Source: Pontibacter kalidii
GTDB taxonomy: Bacteria; Bacteroidota; Bacteroidia; Cytophagales; Hymenobacteraceae
Assembly: GCF_026278245.1 (NCBI RefSeq)
Contig: NZ_CP111079.1
Coordinates: forward strand, 4,770,501 to 4,834,500
Direction: 5' to 3'
Length of the DNA stretch: 64,000 nucleotides
The position numbers were made by a program, and so were the translations under genes. This document shows positions 34,818 to 44,251 of the stretch, piece after piece. Each line of letters begins with the position of its first letter. Position 1 is the stretch's first letter. The notes under the pieces were generated by a model that saw only the letters and a list, made by a program, of their open reading frames with translations, did not search any database and had not been told where the DNA came from.

Positions 34818-37799
34818 TTAGCGAACTTTCTGGGCTACCTGCGGTGTAGCTACAGGCTGCTTGGTATCCTCCTTAATCGTATCTACTACAATTGGCGTAG
34901 CGATGAACAGGGAAGAATAAGTACCGGCCAACACACCGATGATCATAGCCAGTGAGAAGCCGCGCAGTACTTCCCCACCGAAAAGGAACAGGATCACTAC
35001 TACCAGGAACAGGGTCAGGGAAGTAATGACAGTACGGCTGAATGTGCTGATCAGGGCTGGGTTAACAATCTGCCTGATTGTTGCGCGTGGATTATCCTGC
35101 ATGTACTCCCGCACACGGTCGAAGATTACCACCGTGTCGTTGATAGAGAAACCGATGATGGTCAGTACCGCCGCAATGAACACCTGATCCATCTCGTAAG
35201 AAATGCCAAACAGGTTCAGGATAGAGAACACTGAGATGATCATCAGGGCATCGTGGAGGAGGGCAACTACACCGCCCAGCGAGAACTGCCACTTCCTGAA
35301 ACGGAACATCACATAAATAAATATACCAGCCAGTGCTAACAGTACCGCGATCAAGGCAGTATTCTGGATATCGTCAGCCATCGTGGCACCCACTTTAGCT
35401 GAGCTCAGGATCTGCGGGTTCAGGCTGCTGTATTCCTGTAGTCCCTGCTCCAGTGCCGTTTTCACCTGCGTATCGGCCTCTGTGCTCTCGTCATCGGCCA
35501 GCCAGCTGGTAATCACTTTAACACGGTTAGAGGCACCAAACGTCTTCACCTCCGTGCCTGCCTGCTGGAAGTCGTCCATAAGCGTGGAGCGTATGTCAGA
35601 GGCCGGAACAGCCTTGTCAAGCTCAATCACGTAAGAGCGGCCACCTGTAAAGTCTATACCCAGGTTTGGCCCTTTAATAGCCATGGCTATGAAGCCGAAC
35701 GCGATAACTGCAATAGAGAAGGCATACGCTGGCTTTCTAAGTTTCATGACATCGAACTTCACGTTGCGGAACATCTTATCGGCAAGCGAAGAGGAGAAAG
35801 ACAGTTTGCCGGCCTTCTTTAAGGTGCGTTCTACCAGCAGTCTTGAGATGAATACGGAGGTGAAGAAAGACGTTACGATACCGATCATCAGCGTAATGGC
35901 GAAGCCTTTCACCGGACCGGAACCGAAGAAGTATAAGATAAAGCCTACAATGAACGTGGTTACGTTGGCATCAAAGATAGTGCTGAAGGCTTTGCCGTAG
36001 CCGGCGTCTATAACGGCGCGTATGTTAAGGCCTTTGGCAGCCTCCTCCCGCATACGCTCGAAAATAAGCACGTTCGCATCCACGGCCATACCCAGTGTCA
36101 GTACGATACCGGCAATACCTGGCAGCGTCAGCGCGGCGCCAAACTGGGCCAGTACACCAAGTATAAAGAATACGTTGAAAAGCAGGGCAAGGTCAGCAAT
36201 AAAGCCACCGCGTGCGTAGTAGGCGACCATGAAGATCACCACGATCAACAGGCCAGCCAGTGTAGAGATCAAACCCTGGTTGATAGCCTCCTGGCCCAGG
36301 GACGGACCAACGATGGCTTCCTCCACAATACGGGTTGGAGCAGGCATTTTACCGGCCTTCAGGATGTTGGCAAGGTCTTGTGCCTCGTCAATGGTAAAGT
36401 TACCGGAGATAGAGGAGTTGCCGCCTGTGATCTCGCCCTGTACTACCGGGGCAGAGTATACATAGTTGTCCAGCACGATGGCTACCTGGCGGCCAATGTT
36501 GTCACCTGTCAGGCGTGCCCACTTTCTGGCGCCGGTCGGGTTCATGGTCATGCTGATCTCCGGACGGCCTGCCTGGTCAAAGTCCTGACGGGCATCGTTG
36601 ATCACATCGCCGCTCAGCGGAGCTTTGCCGTCACGACCTTTCTTGATGGCATAAAGCTCTACAAACGCCTGGCCTCTGTCGCCCTCCAGCGGCTTCACGC
36701 TCCACAGGAACTTCATGTTCGGAGGCAGCATAGAACGCACGTCGGCACGGTTGAACAGCTCGTTGATGGTGGCTGTGTCGCGTACGTTGGCACCGATACC
36801 GCCTGGCATCGCTGTGAACAGATTCGCCAGTACGCCTCCCTGCTGGTCAAGGGCGGCAGTATCCGCCTGCTCGGCGGCTGTGTCGGTTGGTGTGGTAGCG
36901 GCAATAGCGGCAGAGTCTGTGGCGGCGGCTTGTGCCAGTACGTCTTCTGTGGCCGTGTCAGCGGCAACCGGTGCTTTGGTGGCGGCGGCTCTAGCGCCAC
37001 GCAGGTTCAGTTTGCCGGCGCGCTGCAGCTCGTCCAGGTGCTGGCCTACCTGCATCAGGTATGGGTTAAACTCCTGTGGTGTCCATACTTCCCAGAACTC
37101 CAGGTTCGCCATGCCTTGCAGCAGGTTGCGCACACGGTCAGGGTTGTCTACGCCCGGAAGCTCAATCTGAATACGGCCGGTGCCTTTCAGGCGCTGGATG
37201 TTTGGCTGTGTCACGCCAAAGCGGTCGATACGCGTACGCAGGATGTTGAAAGAGCGGTCGATGGCGTCATCTACCTCCGCCTGGATTACGTCGACCACCT
37301 CCTCGTTAGTAGACTCGTAGCTGATCTTGCCACGGTTCGCCGTGTTAGAGAAGATGCGGCTCAGGCGGCCTTCCGGCTCGATTTCGCGGTAAGCCTGGGC
37401 AAACAGCGTCGTGAAACGCTCCTGGCTGTTGCGCTGCATTTCCTTGGCGCGGTCCAGCGCTTTGAGGAAGTTAGGGTCTTTGCTGTTGCCAGACATAGAC
37501 CTCACGATCTCTACAGGCGATACTTCCAGTACCACGTGCATACCACCTCTCAGGTCAAGGCCCAGTCCGAGCTCTTTTTCCTTTACCTCCTGGTAGGTCA
37601 TGCCCATGAACACGGGCTCCTTCCACATGGAGTCGAGGTACGTTTGCTTTTTGGCTAGATCAACGTTGCCCTGCGCGTCTGTGGCATAAGCTTCCGCTTT
37701 TTCCTGCACGCTGTTGGCAACGAATGAGAACGACAGAAAGTAAAGGCAGAGTGCCGATACGATCAACGTCAGAACGATAATTAACGATTTGTTCCGCAT
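34818..37799 (-). CDS. secDF: Fused protein translocase subunit SecDF
   Basis: A 993-residue fusion of SecD and SecF, an inner-membrane motor that uses proton flow to pull proteins through SecYEG. The SecD part has GLGLDLRGGMHVVLEVSP and a large periplasmic P1 region, in which a low-complexity Ala/Thr/Asp stretch (about residues 270-320) is inserted. The SecF part contains the GIDFTGGRSYVIELD-like motif and IGFSINDTVVIFDRVRE. About twelve membrane helices are visible. The fusion is common in Bacteroidota. It is monocistronic. Confidence 0.96.
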   Translation of the reverse strand: MRNKSLIIVLTLIVSALCLYFLSFSFVANSVQEKAEAYATDAQGNVDLAKKQTYLDSMWKEPVFMGMTYQEVKEKELGLGLDLRGGMHVVLEVSPVEIVRSMSGNSKDPNFLKALDRAKEMQRNSQERFTTLFAQAYREIEPEGRLSRIFSNTANRGKISYESTNEEVVDVIQAEVDDAIDRSFNILRTRIDRFGVTQPNIQRLKGTGRIQIELPGVDNPDRVRNLLQGMANLEFWEVWTPQEFNPYLMQVGQHLDELQRAGKLNLRGARAAATKAPVAADTATEDVLAQAAATDSAAIAATTPTDTAAEQADTAALDQQGGVLANLFTAMPGGIGANVRDTATINELFNRADVRSMLPPNMKFLWSVKPLEGDRGQAFVELYAIKKGRDGKAPLSGDVINDARQDFDQAGRPEISMTMNPTGARKWARLTGDNIGRQVAIVLDNYVYSAPVVQGEITGGNSSISGNFTIDEAQDLANILKAGKMPAPTRIVEEAIVGPSLGQEAINQGLISTLAGLLIVVIFMVAYYARGGFIADLALLFNVFFILGVLAQFGAALTLPGIAGIVLTLGMAVDANVLIFERMREEAAKGLNIRAVIDAGYGKAFSTIFDANVTTFIVGFILYFFGSGPVKGFAITLMIGIVTSFFTSVFISRLLVERTLKKAGKLSFSSSLADKMFRNVKFDVMKLRKPAYAFSIAVIAFGFIAMAIKGPNLGIDFTGGRSYVIELDKAVPASDIRSTLMDDFQQAGTEVKTFGASNRVKVITSWLADDESTEADTQVKTALEQGLQEYSSLNPQILSSAKVGATMADDIQNTALIAVLLALAGIFIYVMFRFRKWQFSLGGVVALLHDALMIISVFSILNLFGISYEMDQVFIAAVLTIIGFSINDTVVIFDRVREYMQDNPRATIRQIVNPALISTFSRTVITSLTLFLVVVILFLFGGEVLRGFSLAMIIGVLAGTYSSLFIATPIVVDTIKEDTKQPVATPQVAQKVR

Positions 37800-37966
37800 T
37801 GTTTAAGTAAAAGTATGAATTAATTGATTGTTGGGTACAAAATACGTTTCCCCCCTCAGGGACTCTTAAATAACTATAATGATGTCTGGTGCGTTCCGTT
37901 GACTGCCGGATACAGCAGTACGGAGGCCTGGAGTTAGCAGGGGAAAGAGAAAGGAAAGGGGGCAGC

Positions 37967-38344
37967 CTACGGGGCGTTGGGCTGTACGGTAGTTGGTAAG
38001 ATACGGGCAGCAAAACCAGCCCCCGGAGGTACGGCCGTGTAGGCTGCAGGCAGCAGCGCAGTGGCTGTACGCGCAAAGGCCGGTTGCTGCGGAAGCGGCT
38101 CCAGGTCTTGCTGCAGGTTCTTAAGGGCTACAAAAGAGGTGGTGCCCTCCAGCGATACTTTCTGCTTTACACGCGTTTTCTCCGCATCCGTGGCAGGAGT
38201 TAGCTCGGTGTTCTTTTGCTGCGCCGCACCAGTGGCCGAGGTATATGCCATCACCTCCTGCCCGTTGAGCATAAGCGCCCACAGCAGGGTTAGAGACATC
38301 AGCAGATGCCGTAGGTGGCTGGATATGTTTCTGGCTTTTGGCAT
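37967..38344 (-). CDS. Hypothetical secreted protein, about 125 aa
   Basis: A short protein starting MPKARNISS, with a hydrophobic signal-like helix (LMSLTLLWALMLNGQEVMAY) and then a low-complexity Ala/Thr/Pro/Gln-rich tail (TATALLPAAYTAVPPGAG). A Met four codons earlier is possible. No domain recognised. It sits between trkA and secDF on the same strand. Confidence 0.5.
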   Translation of the reverse strand: MPKARNISSHLRHLLMSLTLLWALMLNGQEVMAYTSATGAAQQKNTELTPATDAEKTRVKQKVSLEGTTSFVALKNLQQDLEPLPQQPAFARTATALLPAAYTAVPPGAGFAARILPTTVQPNAP

Positions 38345-38388
38345 GTATAACCGCAAATATGAAATCTTTTCTGTTAAAAAAGAAAAAT

Positions 38389-39081
38389 TTAACGGTTTAC
38401 CTCAATAAATCGCTTCACATCCTGCTTCTTGCCGATAAGCAGCAGAATATCTGAAGGGTAAATAATGGTATCAGCTTTGGGCACACCGATGATGTGCTCT
38501 ACCTGGGTGGGCTTGCCGTCCTGTATCTCCTCAAAAAAGCGCTTGATGGTGATCAGGTTCAGGTTATACTTCTCGCGGAGCGATATTTTGGCCACGCTGC
38601 GGTTGGCGATGTTGCGCGGCGCGTTAATCTCCACGATCTCATAGTTGTCCGGCAGCGGCAGGAACGTGCGGATGCTGGGCTGCAGCAGGCGCTCGGCCAC
38701 GGTTTTACCTACCTCTCCCTCTGGCGAAAGGATCTCCTGCACCCCCATTTTCTCGAGGATGCGGCGCTGCTGCTTGTTGGAGGCACGGGTAATCACACGC
38801 TTCACGTTCAGCTCCTGCAGGTTGGCTGTGGCGATCAGCAACGCCTCAAAATCCTCCCCTATGGCCACCACCACCGCGTCCATGTCTTGTATGTTCTGCG
38901 CCTCCAGGGCGCGGATATCGGTGGCGTCCAGGGCCACGGCATAGGCTACCTGGTCTTTAATGGCCTCCACATGGTCCTCGTCGTAGTCGATGGCGATTAC
39001 CTCGGCGCCGCGCTCTGCCAGCGTGGTGGCTATGGAGTGGCCGAAGATACCCAGGCCGATGACCGCAAATTTGCTCCTCAT
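38389..39081 (-). CDS. TrkA/KtrA-type potassium-channel regulatory subunit
   Basis: A 230-residue cytoplasmic RCK protein that gates a potassium uptake channel. The N-terminal Rossmann fold starts FAVIGLGIFGHSIA and continues EVIAIDYDEDHVEAI, and a C-terminal TrkA_C domain ends IIYPSDILLLIGKKQDVKRF. Its start overlaps the udk stop by 4 bases (ATGA), so the genes are coupled. The channel subunit is not in the window. Confidence 0.9.
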   Translation of the reverse strand: MRSKFAVIGLGIFGHSIATTLAERGAEVIAIDYDEDHVEAIKDQVAYAVALDATDIRALEAQNIQDMDAVVVAIGEDFEALLIATANLQELNVKRVITRASNKQQRRILEKMGVQEILSPEGEVGKTVAERLLQPSIRTFLPLPDNYEIVEINAPRNIANRSVAKISLREKYNLNLITIKRFFEEIQDGKPTQVEHIIGVPKADTIIYPSDILLLIGKKQDVKRFIEVNR

Positions 39082-39698
39082 GCTTTTATCTTAGCGTTTA
39101 GGTAGGTGGTGAGCACCTCCAGCCCGCGCTCAAAATTGGCGTTGTTCGGGATGATGATGTCCGCGTCGTTTTTGTATGGCTTGATGTATTTCTCGTAGGT
39201 AGGGGCCACGTGGTTGGTATAGCGGTATAGCACGTCGTCCAGGTCGTAGCCGCGCTCTATTTTGTCGCGCACGATGCGGCGCTGCAGCTTAATGTACTCC
39301 TTCGCGTCGATGTATACTTTCAGGTCCAGCAGGTTGGCGATCGCCTCAAAATAAAACACGAAGATGCCCTCCACCACCACAATAGGGGCTGGCCTGAACT
39401 CCAGCTGTCGTGGCACTACATCGGGGTTGTTAAAGGTATACTCCTGGCGGTAAACGGTCTCGCCCTGGCTTACCTTCAGGATATCATGAGCGTAGGCCTC
39501 GTCGTCGATGCAGGAGGGCAGGTCGAAGTTGATCACCCCGTTGAGGTCTGCAGTCTGGTGCTCGCGCGGCTTGTAATAGTTGTCCTGCGAGATCAGGCAA
39601 ACGTGCTCCGGGGCAAACGAGGTAAGCAGCTTGTTTAAAAAAGTAGTTTTTCCTGAAGCACTACCTCCTGTAATCCCGACGATGAATGGCTTTTGCAT
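39078..39698 (-). CDS. udk: Uridine kinase
   Basis: A 206-residue P-loop kinase that phosphorylates uridine and cytidine in salvage. Walker A GGSASGKTTF is at about residues 10-19, followed by SQDNYYKPREHQ and NFDLPSCID, and a C-terminal KYIKPYKNDADIIIPN segment. Length is normal. It is coupled to trkA downstream. Confidence 0.94.
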   Translation of the reverse strand: MQKPFIVGITGGSASGKTTFLNKLLTSFAPEHVCLISQDNYYKPREHQTADLNGVINFDLPSCIDDEAYAHDILKVSQGETVYRQEYTFNNPDVVPRQLEFRPAPIVVVEGIFVFYFEAIANLLDLKVYIDAKEYIKLQRRIVRDKIERGYDLDDVLYRYTNHVAPTYEKYIKPYKNDADIIIPNNANFERGLEVLTTYLNAKIKA

Positions 39699-39768
39699 TA
39701 GAAGGCTTTGGTTTCAGACCACAAAAATAAAACATTAGCAGCTACTTGGCTAATCCGGCGCGTTATTT

Positions 39769-40353
39769 TTATACTTCCAGGCTTTTCAGGAAGCTCACCA
39801 GCTCCTCAGTGGCGCGGCCGCGGTGGCTGATGGCGTTCTTCTCCCCGGCGCTCATCTGGGCGAAGGTGCGGTCGTGGCCGTCGGGCACGAACACCGGATC
39901 GTAGCCGAAGCCTTTGTCGCCTTTCCAATCGGTGGCTATACTTCCTGTTACGATGCCCTCGAACTGGTGCTGCTGCCCGTCCAGGATCAGGGTGATGCTG
40001 GTACGGAAGCGGGCGCGGCGGTTTGGCTGCCCCTGCAGGCTATCCAGCAGCTTGTTTATGTTGTCTGCGTCGGAGCGCTGCGGACCGGCATAGCGTGCCG
40101 AATATACACCGGGCTCTCCGTTCAGCGCCTCCACCTCCAGACCGGTATCGTCGGCAAAGCAGCTCACGTGGTAGTTATTCCACACATACTCCGCCTTCTG
40201 GCGCGAGTTGCCCTCCAGTGTGTCCTGCTCCTCGGCCAACTCCTCGTTGCAGCCAATGTCCTGCAGGGTCAGCAGTTCATACTTGCCCTCCAGCATCTGG
40301 CTCACCTCGGCCAGCTTGTGGCGGTTATTGGTGGCAAAGCAGAGTTTCTTCAT
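39769..40353 (-). CDS. rdgB: Non-canonical purine NTP pyrophosphatase (RdgB/HAM1)
   Basis: A 194-residue house-cleaning enzyme that hydrolyses ITP, dITP and XTP to the monophosphates. Family motifs are FATNNRHKLAEVSQ at the start, ADDTGLEVEALNGEPGVYSAR, GYDPVFVPDG and the closing EKNAISHRGRA. All key residues appear present. Confidence 0.95.
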   Translation of the reverse strand: MKKLCFATNNRHKLAEVSQMLEGKYELLTLQDIGCNEELAEEQDTLEGNSRQKAEYVWNNYHVSCFADDTGLEVEALNGEPGVYSARYAGPQRSDADNINKLLDSLQGQPNRRARFRTSITLILDGQQHQFEGIVTGSIATDWKGDKGFGYDPVFVPDGHDRTFAQMSAGEKNAISHRGRATEELVSFLKSLEV

Positions 40354-40456
40354 TTTAGGTATTCGTTAACAGTTGTTGTAGTATGATGTTGAGGGGCGTT
40401 ATACTTCGTTTTGGCCGGGTCTAAAAACTAGCTACTATTAACCAGCAACTATTATT

Positions 40457-40972
40457 CTACAGCAAGTACGCGGCTACCTCATCCGGCTGCAGCACTACCT
40501 GCACGCGCTCGCGCAGCGTGGTAGCCAACGAGTAGCCGGTGTAGGTGGCGGCGATCGGGTAGAGCGGGTGATGGCGGTCTACAAGGGTGGCTACCTCCAC
40601 CTTCTTCGGGTTCTGTGGCAGAAAAGCATCTAACGTATAGGCCAGCGTTTTGCCAGTATTCAGCACGTCGTCTACCAGCACCACCACCTTGCCCTCCAGG
40701 TTTATACTTTGGGGCTGCAACTGCACCGGCTCCTGCAGCGGCGTGTCTTTGTTTAGTGTAACCTGCAGCAGCTGCACTTTTAAAGGCGATATTTGCTGCA
40801 GCTGCGCCGCCAGGTGCTCGGCCAGGGTGTAACCGTTGGGGTGGATGCCGGCCAGCACCAGCTCCTGTTCCTCAAAGTTGCGCTCGTAAATCTCGTAGGC
40901 AATGCGCTTTACCTTTTGCTCTATCTGGCTGCGGTCCAGTATCAGGTTCTGCTGCTTATATTCTGGTGTCAT
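40457..40972 (-). CDS. PyrR-like phosphoribosyltransferase
   Basis: A 171-residue phosphoribosyltransferase. The PRPP-binding motif VVLVDDVLNTGKTL is at about residues 97-110, and the layout (LVLAGIHPNGYTLAEHLA, TLVDRHHPLYPI, VQVVLQPDEVAAYLL) is closest to PyrR/uracil phosphoribosyltransferase. It may regulate pyrimidine genes or salvage a base; sequence alone does not decide. A TAAATTTG element lies upstream (41020-41027, minus strand). Confidence 0.85.
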   Translation of the reverse strand: MTPEYKQQNLILDRSQIEQKVKRIAYEIYERNFEEQELVLAGIHPNGYTLAEHLAAQLQQISPLKVQLLQVTLNKDTPLQEPVQLQPQSINLEGKVVVLVDDVLNTGKTLAYTLDAFLPQNPKKVEVATLVDRHHPLYPIAATYTGYSLATTLRERVQVVLQPDEVAAYLL

Positions 40973-41110
40973 AGGGTATGGTTCTGGCTTTGGTGGCGCG
41001 GCAAACAGGGCCGCTAAGGCAAATTTAAAAAGATAATTAGATTGGCCGCAGCTTTTGGCGGAAGCGTAAAATAATTTGGTGCATAGCGTTTTACTTTCAG
41101 AAAATGTTGT

Positions 41111-41118
41111 TAAATTTG
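41111..41118 (+). promoter_or_regulatory. Putative -7 element of rpmE2
   Basis: TAAATTTG matches the consensus with a TTT at the -33 position (41089-41091) 19 bases upstream. The leader would be about 35 bases. Confidence 0.5.
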
Positions 41119-41159
41119 CAGTCCGATTCAGAAATTAAGGTTATTTAACGTTTACGATA

Positions 41160-41405
41160 ATGAAAAAAGGCATTCACCCAGAGTACAGACAGGTGGTTTT
41201 CCAGGATATGACAAGTGATTTCAAATTTATCACTCGTTCTACTATGACTTCTGACGAGACTATCACGATGGAAGATGGTAAAGAGTATCCGGTAATCAAA
41301 GTGGAGGTTTCTTCTGCTTCCCACCCGTTCTACACTGGTAAAAACATCTTCGTGGATACCGCTGGACGTGTGGAGAAATTCAACACCCGTTACAAGAAAA
41401 AATAA
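41160..41405 (+). CDS. rpmE2: 50S ribosomal protein L31 type B
   Basis: An 81-residue ribosomal protein, bL31, of the zinc-free type B: the CxxC motif of type A is absent. Diagnostic features are [38 protein letters not shown] and a basic tail. Type B forms often substitute under zinc limitation elsewhere, but in Bacteroidota this is commonly the sole copy. It has its own promoter and terminator. Confidence 0.97.
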   Translation: MKKGIHPEYRQVVFQDMTSDFKFITRSTMTSDETITMEDGKEYPVIKVEVSSASHPFYTGKNIFVDTAGRVEKFNTRYKKK

Positions 41406-41434
41406 GCGGTTTATTCCGGTTAAAACGTTTCAGG

Positions 41435-41470
41435 AAAAGTCTTCCCAATTTAGTTTGGGGAGACTTTTTT
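41435..41470 (+). terminator. Terminator of rpmE2
   Basis: Arms 41435-41448 and 41455-41468 form a 14-bp stem with one wobble and a 6-base loop, ending in a TTTTTT run. Confidence 0.88.
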
Positions 41471-41631
41471 AGTTTCCCCCTCGTAGACGAAAAAAGCAGC
41501 CTGGCAGCAGGACGTGGTGTTGTACGCACACGCGCAGCGCCACGCGTACCTAGGTCCCTTACATCCCGAAATATTACCGCGTTATAAGGGGTTTTATGCA
41601 TTTTTAAGGAGAAGTTTTATACTTTTGCAGA

Positions 41632-42834
41632 ATGAATTTCATCCTCTTTGATGACGCCATTATCCGGCAGGACCTGCTGCCGTTGACTTTCACCAGGCCG
41701 GTGGCCGAGGTGCGCGTGGGTATCCTGACAATAGCAGAAAAATGGGCCAGGCACTTAGGTGGCACGGGCGCCTACCTGACGCAGCCATACTTGCAGCCAA
41801 AGTATACAGCCGGCGCGGGCCAAAGCCTCTACATCAACGGCGCCGTTGTCCCGGATGCGGAGCTGGCAGCAGCCGTGCGCGGGCTGAAGCCGGGCGAGGC
41901 GCTTCGCCACAACGGCCTGCTGATCGCCCTCCACAGCGATAACCTCATGTTTGAGACCCCGGAGGAACTGGCCAACTATACTTCTGCCAACGCGAAGGCG
42001 TACGACAATTGCACCGTGATCCGGGATGTATGGGATATCTTCCTGCAGAACGGCAATCAGATCCGCAGCGATTATACCTTGGTTACCGCCGGGCGGCAGA
42101 GCCAGCCCATCAACGACAGGTACACCATGGTGTACAACGAGGAGAACATCTTCGTGGAGGAGGGCGTGAAGATCCGGGCGGCCATCCTGAACGCGGAGAA
42201 CGGCCCCATCTACCTGGGCAAAAACTCGCAGGTGCATGAGGGGGCCGTTATAAAAGGACCTTTCGCGCTGGGTGAGGAAAGCAATGTGAACGTGGGCGGC
42301 AAAATGCGCGGCGACGTGAGCATCGGCCCGTTCTGCAAGGTGGGCGGCGAGGTGGCGGCCTCCGTGATCTTTGGCTATACGAACAAAGGCCACGAGGGCT
42401 ACCTGGGTAACTCCGTGCTGGGCGAGTGGATCAACATCGGTGCCGATACCAACACCTCGAACCTGAAGAACAACTACGCCGAGGTAAAAGTATGGAACTA
42501 CGCCAAAGGCAGTTTTAAGAGCTCAGGCCAGCAGTTCTGCGGCCTCATTATGGGCGACCACAGCAAGTGCGGCATCAATACCATGTTCAATACCGGCACA
42601 GTGGTGGGCGTGAGTGCCAACATCTACGGTCCGGGTTTTCCGCGTCAGTTTATCCCTTCGTTTAGCTGGGGCGGGGCGGCTGGTTTTGTAACCTTCCAGT
42701 TGCCAAAGGCGATGGAGCTGGCCGAGAAGGTCATGTCGCGCCGCAACCTGCACTTTGGCGAAACAGAGCAAAACATCTTCCAATACATCTTCGAGCAGGG
42801 CGAGCAGTACCGTATCTGGGACAAGAAAGTATAA
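41632..42834 (+). CDS. GlmU-family sugar nucleotidyltransferase-like protein
   Basis: A 400-residue protein of the Bacteroidota GlmU-like family. The N-terminal part (MNFILFDDAIIRQDLLPLTF, KPGEALRHNGLLIAL) resembles a degenerate nucleotidyltransferase fold. The second half (about 165-340) is a left-handed beta-helix of acyltransferase hexapeptides (IRAAILNAENGPIYLG, KNSQVHEGAVIKGPF, ADTNTSNLKNNY). A role in cell-envelope sugar activation is likely; the substrate is unknown. A hairpin terminator follows. Confidence 0.82.
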   Translation: MNFILFDDAIIRQDLLPLTFTRPVAEVRVGILTIAEKWARHLGGTGAYLTQPYLQPKYTAGAGQSLYINGAVVPDAELAAAVRGLKPGEALRHNGLLIALHSDNLMFETPEELANYTSANAKAYDNCTVIRDVWDIFLQNGNQIRSDYTLVTAGRQSQPINDRYTMVYNEENIFVEEGVKIRAAILNAENGPIYLGKNSQVHEGAVIKGPFALGEESNVNVGGKMRGDVSIGPFCKVGGEVAASVIFGYTNKGHEGYLGNSVLGEWINIGADTNTSNLKNNYAEVKVWNYAKGSFKSSGQQFCGLIMGDHSKCGINTMFNTGTVVGVSANIYGPGFPRQFIPSFSWGGAAGFVTFQLPKAMELAEKVMSRRNLHFGETEQNIFQYIFEQGEQYRIWDKKV

Positions 42835-42858
42835 GATTATCTGACAAACATTGGAATA

Positions 42859-42915
42859 AAGGACAAAAGACAAAGGAGTTGCGCGCAAGTGCTGTCTTTT
42901 GTCCTTTGTCTTTTA
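42859..42915 (+). terminator. Terminator-like inverted repeat
   Basis: AAAGGACAAAAGACAAAGG on the left can pair in two registers with TGTCTTTTGTCC and CCTTTGTCTTTT on the right, after a GCGCGC-containing loop. It lies between the GlmU-like gene and holB and ends in a T-rich run. Confidence 0.6.
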
Positions 42916-42921
42916 TCTTTG
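42914..42921 (+). promoter_or_regulatory. Putative -7 element of holB
   Basis: TATCTTTG fits TAnnTTTG and lies 36 bases before the GTG start. It overlaps the end of the preceding terminator-like repeat; the -33 match is poor. Confidence 0.4.
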
Positions 42922-42956
42922 TATTGACTCTCAAATCATAACCTTTAACTCCGCAC

Positions 42957-44081
42957 GTGCAGTTCTCTCAGATCATAGGTCATCAGGAAGCAAAAGCTTT
43001 GTTGCTCAAATCAGTGCAACAGAACCATGTGGCGCATGCGCAGCTGTTTCTGGGGCAGGAGGGAAGCGCGAACCTGGCGCTGGCGCTGGCCTATGCCACC
43101 TACATCAACTGCGAGGACAAACAGCCCGGCGATTCATGTGGAACATGCAGCAGCTGCGTGAAGATGAACAGGCTGGTGCACCCCGACTTTAACTTCGTGA
43201 TGCCGGTGACGGCCACCAAAACCGTGAGCAAGGATGCGCTGAGCAGCAAGTTCATGAACGAGTGGCGCGAGTTTATACTTGCCAGCCCCTACCAGGGCCT
43301 GAACGAGTGGATGCAGCACATCGGGGCAGAGAACAAGCAAGGGGCTATCTCCAAGGACGAAAGCCGCCAACTGGTAAAGCTGGTGTCGCTGAAGGCCTTT
43401 GAGGGCAACTATAAGATCGTGGTGATCTGGCTGCCCGAGCTGATGCACCCTTCTGCGGCCAATGCCCTGCTGAAGCTGCTGGAGGAGCCGCCCGCCCAGA
43501 CGCTGTTCCTGCTGGTAGCGCAGGCGGCCGAGAAGCTGCTGGCCACCATTACCTCGCGCACACAGATCGTGCAGGTGCGTAACTTTACCGAGCAGGAGGT
43601 GGTGCAGTATGTGCAACAGAAGTATAACCTGGAGGCTGACCGCGCCGCGCAGGTAGCGCAGTTGGCAGAGGGCAGCCTGAACGCCGCCGCCAAGCTCACC
43701 AGCGAGATCAGCAGCGACTACTTCACTTTCTTCACCGAATGGATGCGCCACTGCTATGGCTACAAGTTTAGCAACCTGGTGGAGATGAGCGAGGACTTTC
43801 AGAAGCTGGGGCGTGAGAACCAGAAGAATTTCCTGCTCTACGCGCTCAACCTGTTCCGAAAGGTGATGTTGTATGGGGTGGATGCCTCCCTGGTCGCTTT
43901 CCTGCCGCCCGCCGAGCTGGACTTCGTGCAGAAGTTCTCCAAGGTGATAACAGGCAACAATGCCGGTGAACTGGCCGAGGAACTGAACCAGGCGCACTAC
44001 CACATTGAGCGCAACGCCAACCCAAAGATGGTTTTTGTGGATAGCTCGCTGCAGATTGCCGGCTTCCTGCGTAAGGGGTAG
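42957..44081 (+). CDS. holB: DNA polymerase III subunit delta'
   Basis: A 374-residue clamp-loader subunit. The start is GTG (read MQFSQIIGHQEAK), because this is where the conserved N-terminus begins. The P-loop-like region is LGQEGSANLALALA, which lacks the usual Lys, as expected for a non-hydrolysing delta'. The zinc module is CGTCSSCVKMNRLVHPDF and the sensor-like region is NALLKLLEEPPAQTLFLL with SRTQIV. Length is normal. Confidence 0.94.
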   Translation: MQFSQIIGHQEAKALLLKSVQQNHVAHAQLFLGQEGSANLALALAYATYINCEDKQPGDSCGTCSSCVKMNRLVHPDFNFVMPVTATKTVSKDALSSKFMNEWREFILASPYQGLNEWMQHIGAENKQGAISKDESRQLVKLVSLKAFEGNYKIVVIWLPELMHPSAANALLKLLEEPPAQTLFLLVAQAAEKLLATITSRTQIVQVRNFTEQEVVQYVQQKYNLEADRAAQVAQLAEGSLNAAAKLTSEISSDYFTFFTEWMRHCYGYKFSNLVEMSEDFQKLGRENQKNFLLYALNLFRKVMLYGVDASLVAFLPPAELDFVQKFSKVITGNNAGELAEELNQAHYHIERNANPKMVFVDSSLQIAGFLRKG

Positions 44082-44251
44082 TTTTGGTTGTCGGATGTTA
44101 GTTATTGGTTATTAGGTTCTGATAATTCCTCTCTTGGGAGGGGTAGGGGTGGGTAAACAGGAACCGTTTAAGTATAAACCCCCATCTCTCAGTAAGAAGT
44201 ATAAACAGAGGCACAGCGCAAGTATAAAGCCGCCTCAAAGTAAAGTATAAC
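44082..44251. repeat. Short repeats between holB and hemC
   Basis: It includes a GTTATTGGTTATTAGG stretch, one solo copy of the GGGG-type repeat (44124-44154, slightly degenerate) and four AAGTATA words (near 44169-44245), the last just before hemC. Confidence 0.65.

Noticed and set aside
36378..37658. A 426-codon frame antisense to secDF
   Set aside because: Same cause; secDF motifs are clear and the antisense product shows no protein-like pattern.
41620..41627. TACTTTTG as a promoter for the GlmU-like gene
   Set aside because: It lies only 5 bases before the start codon, leaving no room for a leader, and is better explained as another TATACTT word.
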